From Alcaligenaceae bacterium (lineage in GTDB: Bacteria > Pseudomonadota > Gammaproteobacteria > Burkholderiales > Burkholderiaceae_B): a DNA stretch of 64,000 bases. The stretch lies in the NCBI GenBank assembly GCA_013416435.1, contig JACCEN010000015.1, positions 124,001-188,000 on the forward strand. Reading direction: 5' to 3'. The notes under the pieces are model-generated. The model was not told the DNA's origin, did no database searches, and saw nothing but the letters and a program-made list of their open reading frames with translations. Every line of letters starts with the position of its first letter. Position 1 is the first letter of the stretch. A program made the position numbers and the translations under genes. Of this stretch, positions 59,096 to 64,000 are shown one piece after another.

Positions 59096-59173
59096 CGCAG
59101 GCGGTTCAGCATGCACAAGCGCTACTGGGACTCTCCGGCGCCCGTCGCAGCCGAGTCCGGGCTGCCGGAGTAA
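59096..59173 (+). pseudogene. detached original 3' end of the upstream glycosyltransferase gene
   Basis: Encodes RRRFSMHKRYWDSPAPVAAE then SGLPE and stop. The first half repeats the C-terminus of the glycosyltransferase at 57219. It marks the right boundary of the inserted toxin-antitoxin module. Confidence 0.7.
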
Positions 59174-59233
59174 AATGCCCGTTTTGTCTTCAACTCGGCG
59201 CGCTTGGCCGGTCAAGCGGCGCGTAAGGTATTC

Positions 59234-60748
59234 ATGTTTTTTTCGGCCCGTTTCCTGCCCGCTTTGAATCGCTCGTCGCGTGTGGCAGCCGCCTTGTTGC
59301 TGGGCGGCGCCTGCGTGCACGCGGCCTGGGCGCAAGACGGCAAGCAGGCGGAAAAGCCGGCGCAGCCGGGTTGGAACCTGGAAACACTGCAATCCCTGCA
59401 CAAGCAGGAGCCCGCGGACGGCGGCGCAAGCCTGGTGGTCATGTCCCCGTCGGCCCGCGTCCCTGCCCTGGAAGGGCTGGTCGACCTGGCCCGCGCCTGG
59501 CGCCTGGCGCTCGAGCATGATCCCACCTACCAGGCGGCGATCAGCGAACAGGCCGCCTCGGACACCGAGCGCGCCCAGGGAAGGGCCGCGCTGCTGCCGC
59601 AGGTGCAGGCGGGCTATTCCCGCAGCCGCATCTCGGGCAGCGTAGAACAGCCCAACTTCAGGGGCCAGCGGGTCAGTTCCGACGTGCGCTACGACTCCAG
59701 CAATGCCTATGTGCAGCTGCAGCAGCCGTTGCTGAACTACAGCCGCTACGCGGAATACCAGCGCGGGCAGGCGCGGGCAGGCGAAGGGGAAGCCGTGTTC
59801 GCAGTCAGGCAGCAAGAGGCCGGCACGCGCCTGGCCACGGCTTACCTGAACGTGCTGCTGGCCGACGACCGCCTGGCCTTGCAGCGCGAACTGGAAAAAT
59901 CCCTGGACGAACAGGCCCGCGCCCAGGAGTCCTTGTACGTCCAGAACGAAGGCACGCGTACCGACGCCCAGGAAACCCGCGCTCGCCTTGCGCGCACCCG
60001 CGCCGACGTCATTGCTGCCCAGGACCAGCTGCGCACCGCCAATCGTGAACTGCAGGCCCTGCTGGGCGCGACCCCGCAAGCATTGGCGCCGGCCAAGCGG
60101 GATTTTCCGCTGCCGCCCCTGGTGCCAGCGGACTTGAGCATCTGGCTGGAACGCGCCCGCGTGAACAACGCCGAGGTAAAAGCCGCGCGCGAAGCCGTGA
60201 AGGTGGCGGACACGGAAGTCAGCCGCGCGGCCAGCCGCTACTTCCCCAGCATGGACCTGGTCGCCAGCCTGAGCAAGGCCGAGAGCGAAAACCTGTCTAC
60301 CCTCAGCCAGCGCAGCAACACCTTCCTGGTGGGCATCAACGTCAACATCCCCATCTTCACGGGCGGCTACAACACCGCCAACACCGCCCGCGCTCGCGCC
60401 GACCGCTCTCGCCTGGAACAGGAACTGCGCGCCGCCACCGAGCGCGCCCTGGCCGAAACCACCCGCCAGTATTCGGCGGTGCTGTCGGGCGAACAGCGCA
60501 TCCGAGCGCTGGAAGCCGCCGTGGAATCCAGCCGCCTGAGCCTGGACGCCGCGCGCAAAGGTTACGACTATGGCATCGCCAGCAACGTAGACGTACTCAA
60601 GGTGCAAGACAAGTTATTCCAGGCCCTTAGCGACCTCTCGCGTGCAAGGCTGGAATACGTGCTGGCGCGCCTAAGCCTCGCCGCCGCCGTAGGCGACCTG
60701 CAAGCCAGCGAATTCGACGCCGTCAATCAAGTGTTTTTTGAGGGGTAA
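59234..60748 (+). CDS. TolC-family outer membrane channel (type I secretion)
   Basis: Outer membrane efflux protein of 504 residues. The signal peptide (SSRVAAALLLGGACVHAAWA) is followed by an insert of about 50 residues and then the two TolC repeats (about 85-290 and 300-495). Typical are LEHDPTYQAAISEQAASD, RRQEAG-like coiled-coil segments, and ATERALAETTRQYSAVLSGE and YDYGIASNVDVLKVQDKLF in the second repeat. It would form the outer channel for a type I exporter. The ABC and membrane-fusion partners are not in the window, but a likely type I substrate gene follows at 61209. ATG 59234 has AAGG upstream; an earlier TTG is less likely. Confidence 0.92.
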   Translation: MFFSARFLPALNRSSRVAAALLLGGACVHAAWAQDGKQAEKPAQPGWNLETLQSLHKQEPADGGASLVVMSPSARVPALEGLVDLARAWRLALEHDPTYQAAISEQAASDTERAQGRAALLPQVQAGYSRSRISGSVEQPNFRGQRVSSDVRYDSSNAYVQLQQPLLNYSRYAEYQRGQARAGEGEAVFAVRQQEAGTRLATAYLNVLLADDRLALQRELEKSLDEQARAQESLYVQNEGTRTDAQETRARLARTRADVIAAQDQLRTANRELQALLGATPQALAPAKRDFPLPPLVPADLSIWLERARVNNAEVKAAREAVKVADTEVSRAASRYFPSMDLVASLSKAESENLSTLSQRSNTFLVGINVNIPIFTGGYNTANTARARADRSRLEQELRAATERALAETTRQYSAVLSGEQRIRALEAAVESSRLSLDAARKGYDYGIASNVDVLKVQDKLFQALSDLSRARLEYVLARLSLAAAVGDLQASEFDAVNQVFFEG

Positions 60749-60750
60749 GC

Positions 60751-60779
60751 GGGGTCAGACCCAAACGGGGTCTAACCCC
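60751..60779. repeat. degenerate palindromic repeat after TolC gene
   Basis: GGGGTCAGACCC and GGGGTCTAACCCC with centre AAAC. One arm has lost pairing (TCTAACC), the last repeat seen in the window. Confidence 0.9.
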
Positions 60780-61208
60780 TATGCTCCGATACTAACTAAT
60801 TAATTAAAAGAAAGCAGTTACTCGCACCTTTTAAATAAAGGCCGCGTGAAAGTAATTATTACAATGTGGATGTTGTTAATAGCCTACACTTAGGCTGTTT
60901 ATCCGAAGCAAACACAAAGCTTTCAATTGCCTGTGTAAGCGAAAGATATCGTTGTGAAGACACAACGTCTTACCTAAGAACATACTTTAACTTATTCTTT
61001 TCGGCTAACCTTCGCAGAACCTCGGCGCCAAACGGGTGGTGTACCTCTCTTTGCACCGCAGTACCTATAATTGACAGCCGTAGGCATTCTGTTTAGACTT
61101 CGCCGATGTTACTGGATGCTAGGTTTTACGACGTTGCGTCGAATTCGCCTACGACAGCTAACATCCATCGATGGGTGTGACCCGCAACAAAATAGGACGA
61201 CTATTATT
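60780..61208 (+). other. 429-bp AT-rich leader region of the surface protein gene
   Basis: No convincing gene; a 76-codon frame at 60866 lacks an RBS and any recognisable motif. It contains a possible promoter, -35 TTGTTA near 60873 and TGTTTA 17 bp later, with the inverted repeat AGCCTA-CACT-TAGGCT (60881-60896). That would give an mRNA leader of roughly 300 nt, often seen for abundant S-layer proteins. Confidence 0.5.
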
Positions 61209-63572
61209 ATGGCTAATCCGTACTTCAATGCAGAATACTACCTGCTGACGAACCAAGACGTTTACAACGCAGGCTACACGCTTGTTACTGCCGAGCAACA
61301 TTACATTCAGTTCGGCGCCGCCGAAGGCCGTGCACCGACTCCCTGGTTCGATGCAAAGTACTATGTAACTAAATACCCTGACCTGCTGAATTTGCCAGTT
61401 GAAGATCTGTTCGCTCATTTCACCCAATTCGGCATGGATGAGGGCCGCGCGCCTTCCGTCTCGGCTCAATTGACTGACGCGAATTTGCTCGCTTATGCCA
61501 AGGCCAATCCGGACTTGCTTGAGGCGTTCAGCATTGCCGAGGACGCAACTTCGTTGACCGCTACGCAAAAGACACAACTGACTCAACAGTTCTACGAGTA
61601 CGGTTACACTGAAGACCGTCCTGGCTCGCCTTTCGACGCTGACAATACGGTAGGCCGCACTTACACTCTCACCAACAACGTAGATGGCCCCAATGCAGTA
61701 GCCCCTGCCATCGATACGACCGGTACGGCTGGCGATGATCTGTATCTGGCAACTCCAACATCTTTGAGCGGCGACTTCATTGACGGTCGCGGCGGTGTCG
61801 ACACCCTTAGCGTAACGGGCAGCGGCACGGCGAGCGCCGTCGTTCAAAATGTGGAGCGCATTCAAGTTACATCGGTAGGCGGCGCTACCTCGATCAATCT
61901 GCCTAATGCCGTAGGGATCGAAACGCTTGCAGTCACAGGTGGTACTACCGACGTTACATTCGGTCAAATCGGCGCCATCACCGACCTAGAGATCACAAGC
62001 CAGGCCACCGGTAATGTCACGCTAACGTATAACGCGGCAACAGTGAACGGAACCGCCGACGCGCAGAATCTCGGCCTCGAAGGTTACGGCACGGCTGGCG
62101 CTGCGGCTGGCACCGTTCGATTGGATGGTATCGAGACTGTCAACATTGACGCGACCGGCGTAAACCACTTCGGTTCATTGGTCAACCAGCTTGCTGGCAG
62201 TGCGCTGAAGAGTGTGAGCGTTGAAGGCAGCGGGTCGGTCCGTATCAATACAGCGCTGGCCGACACTGTAACGTCGTTTGACGCAGCCAATGCGAGCGGA
62301 AATATCCGTGTCGGTTTTGCAACTGGTGGAGACGTCAAGGTAGTCACCGGCGCTGGCAATGATCGCGTTCTGTTCGAAGGCGCAACAGGCCTGACTACCA
62401 AGGATTCGGTGGATCTGGGCGCGGGTACCAACACGTTGGCAATCCAAGCGACGGATATCAGCGCAGCCACGAACGAACAGCTGAAAGCCGTCAACGCTGC
62501 TAAGAACGTGCAGGTTTTGGAATTTGCCGGTGCTACCGCAACGCTTAATAACGCTACGTTGACCAACGCCGACATCAGCAAGTTTGTGTTCCAAACCGCG
62601 GGTGACGACGTGGTCACTGGCGCAGCTGCGGCCAAGACCTACGCATTTGGCACTACCAATGGAGGGAACGCCGCGTTCACGCTTGCAGGGACCAACACCG
62701 AGCTGAACTTGGCTTTGGAAGGTGCTTCCAAGACCAGCACGTCCGCGTTCAATGACGCCGATATTGGCACCCTGAATACAGGGCTGGCGCTGACTGTCAA
62801 CCTGTCGTCCACAGGCACGACGGACGCAGTAATCAACTATGCCAATGCACTCGTAGCGGCCGACTTTAACAACGTCGGCATCGTTACGAACGCCGCAAAC
62901 GCGACATTCAAGTTGACTGGCGATGCTAACACCCAGATCGCAGGTTTCGGTTCGGCGGTGAATTTGCAAGCTGGCGCAGTGACAGGCGCCTTGCACGTAA
63001 CTGGTTCTGGTGGCGATGACGTCATCGTAACAGGTAGTGGCAAGAACTTCGTATCGGGCGGCAATGGCGTTGATCAGATCGATCTGAGCGTCACCAAGGG
63101 TGTAGGCGGCGACCATGTGGATCTCACTGGTATCCTATTAAGTGCTAATCGCGACGTAGTCACAGGCTTTGATGCTGGCGCGTCGGGCGATGTGATCCGT
63201 TTGGCAGTCGGCGACACCACCGCAGGAACTGCAGCGGGCGCGGCCATTGCCGTTCAGGAAGCCAACTCCAACACAGGCAACATCGTATTTAACAACAACA
63301 ACGATGTGCTTGAGCTTGCGTTCAATTTGGCTGGCAATACGTTGGCGGCCGACGGTACAGGCGCTGCGCTGGTTGGCGCAGTCGGGACATTGACCGCTAC
63401 TGCTGCAGGCGATACCGGTTACATCGTGGCGTACCAGAATGGGAACGCCTTCCTGTACCACTTCAACAGTGGTGCAGATACCGCCATTGCTGCAGCGGAA
63501 ATCAACCTCGTTGGCACATTCAACGGTGTTGATGTAGGCGCCTTGCAAGCGTCCAACTTCTTGCTGGTCTAA
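61209..63572 (+). CDS. large secreted S-layer/RTX-like surface protein
   Basis: 787-residue acidic, cysteine-free, Thr/Ala/Asn/Gly-rich protein. The N-terminus has three related segments of about 45 residues (YFNAEYYLLTNQDVYNAG to FGAAEGRAP; WFDAKYYVTKYPDLLNLP to FGMDEGRAP; LLAYAKANPDLLEAF to YGYTEDRPG), a module found at the start of type I-secreted proteins. The middle is beta-strand-rich and the C-terminal part has RTX-like Gly-Asp runs (GSGGDDVIVTGSGKNFVSGG, GVDQIDLS). No Sec signal; secretion through type I with the upstream TolC is likely. G+C is visibly lower than in its neighbours. ATG 61209 is used; the upstream in-frame part is basic leader sequence. S-layer or adhesin role is inferred. 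Confidence 0.82.
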   Translation: MANPYFNAEYYLLTNQDVYNAGYTLVTAEQHYIQFGAAEGRAPTPWFDAKYYVTKYPDLLNLPVEDLFAHFTQFGMDEGRAPSVSAQLTDANLLAYAKANPDLLEAFSIAEDATSLTATQKTQLTQQFYEYGYTEDRPGSPFDADNTVGRTYTLTNNVDGPNAVAPAIDTTGTAGDDLYLATPTSLSGDFIDGRGGVDTLSVTGSGTASAVVQNVERIQVTSVGGATSINLPNAVGIETLAVTGGTTDVTFGQIGAITDLEITSQATGNVTLTYNAATVNGTADAQNLGLEGYGTAGAAAGTVRLDGIETVNIDATGVNHFGSLVNQLAGSALKSVSVEGSGSVRINTALADTVTSFDAANASGNIRVGFATGGDVKVVTGAGNDRVLFEGATGLTTKDSVDLGAGTNTLAIQATDISAATNEQLKAVNAAKNVQVLEFAGATATLNNATLTNADISKFVFQTAGDDVVTGAAAAKTYAFGTTNGGNAAFTLAGTNTELNLALEGASKTSTSAFNDADIGTLNTGLALTVNLSSTGTTDAVINYANALVAADFNNVGIVTNAANATFKLTGDANTQIAGFGSAVNLQAGAVTGALHVTGSGGDDVIVTGSGKNFVSGGNGVDQIDLSVTKGVGGDHVDLTGILLSANRDVVTGFDAGASGDVIRLAVGDTTAGTAAGAAIAVQEANSNTGNIVFNNNNDVLELAFNLAGNTLAADGTGAALVGAVGTLTATAAGDTGYIVAYQNGNAFLYHFNSGADTAIAAAEINLVGTFNGVDVGALQASNFLLV

Positions 63573-64000
63573 TCACAGCGATTAGATCCAGCCTGATGTT
63601 GATGGTATAAAGTCGTTATAAGACGGGTCGCGAAAGCGGCCTGTCTTAGAACGGCCCGCGAAGCGATATAGGCAAGAGCGCTCTGAAGTTGGCTGCAGGT
63701 GGTTCGTTGAATACAATTGCCGGATGGCGTTACGAATGGAGCGAAAGCGCAGTTCATTCTCGTAGTGGTTTTAAGACCCCGCTTTCATTGCGAGAGCGGG
63801 GTCTTTTGCGTGAAGCCGACGGACCAAAACGATATTCTGTATTAAGTCGCCTTAGCTCCGGGGATTGCCTCCGATATTATCCGTTCTATGCACGCGTGCC
63901 AGTCCATGGCATGTGTCTTAAGGGTGCGTTCGGCATAAACGTGGTCGCGTGCGGCTAAAGCCACACGCTGACGCAGGCTGGCATCATTGGACATCTTATC
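63573..64000. other. 428-bp non-coding end of window
   Basis: Contains an imperfect hairpin (TAAGACGGG to CCTGTCTTA, 63618-63648) and a strong terminator (63773-63807). The last 190 bp hold no recognisable gene. Confidence 0.7.
63773..63807 (+). terminator. rho-independent terminator
   Basis: AAGACCCCGCT pairs perfectly with AGCGGGGTCTT, an 11-bp stem with an 11-nt loop, ending in TTTT. Probable terminator for the surface protein transcript, 200 bp after its stop. Confidence 0.8.

Noticed and set aside
60866-61096. 76-codon frame in the surface-protein leader
   Set aside because: No ribosome site, no family motif, and low-complexity AT-rich context; more likely untranslated leader.
63689-63958. 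89-codon frame at the window end
   Set aside because: It spans the strong terminator hairpin at 63773-63807 and shows no motif.

Overview
The window is high-G+C, densely coded DNA. It carries four orphan Bug-type tripartite tricarboxylate transporter (TTT) receptors, many LysR/GntR/Lrp regulators and a dTDP-rhamnose surface-polysaccharide locus. This points to a betaproteobacterium of the Alcaligenaceae type (Bordetella/Achromobacter/Pusillimonas relatives); the genus cannot be fixed from sequence alone. No rRNA, tRNA or CRISPR array was seen.

Layout. 1-3.9 kb: beta-oxidation genes (truncated hydroxyacyl-CoA dehydrogenase/enoyl-CoA hydratase, thiolase, alpha/beta hydrolase). 3.9-12.1 kb: a LysR gene divergent from a tight operon coding a succinate dehydrogenase/fumarate reductase-like complex, a two-subunit class I fumarase-type hydratase, a ThDP enzyme and a TauE/SafE exporter. 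12.2-19.4 kb: a likely sulfolactate island with suyA-suyB and two Bug receptors on the minus strand, and a GntR regulator, an slcC-like and a comC-like dehydrogenase on the plus strand. Two promoters in this island share a regulatory motif. 19.4-31.7 kb: DUF1275 protein, LysR, amidohydrolase with a Bug receptor, pgi, a 3'-truncated AtoE-type transporter, a 1147-residue molybdopterin/flavin/ferredoxin fusion and a divergent LysR. 31.7-38.0 kb: infA, an FAD dehydrogenase with a DctPQM TRAP transporter, and an SDR. 38.0-46 kb: an Lrp gene divergent from a pyruvate-dehydrogenase-E1 paralogue, an EamA transporter, a REP-associated tyrosine transposase (RAYT), and a Bug receptor with GntR and an unrecognised internally duplicated protein. 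45.9-60.7 kb: O-antigen ligase, GtrA, rfbB, a MazEF-like pair, an autotransporter, rfbC-rfbA-rfbD, two glycosyltransferases around a polyprenyl-phosphate sugar transferase, an Xre/RES module whose toxin is broken, and a TolC-type channel. 61-64 kb: a large low-G+C secreted S-layer/RTX-like protein.

The most striking feature is a family of about 30-bp palindromes (GGGGTCAGACCCC, short centre, GGGGTCTGACCCC) at about 22 places, single or in arrays. One copy abuts the RAYT gene and another lies just upstream of it. The repeats sit at gene ends and often supply the stop codon plus a GQTPYGV-type C-terminal tail: nine proteins here end this way. In other frames the unit reads through and is embedded in three more proteins. 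Paired changes in both arms (TCAGACC/GGTCTGA, TCGGACC/GGTCCGA, ACAGACC/GGTCTGT) show that hairpin symmetry is maintained.

How the genes work together (inference). The 12-19 kb block would interconvert sulfolactate enantiomers and cleave sulfolactate to pyruvate and sulfite, with Bug receptors for capture. The neighbouring operon ends in a TauE/SafE exporter that could remove sulfite, and may feed a sulfonated or substituted C4 dicarboxylate into the same chemistry.
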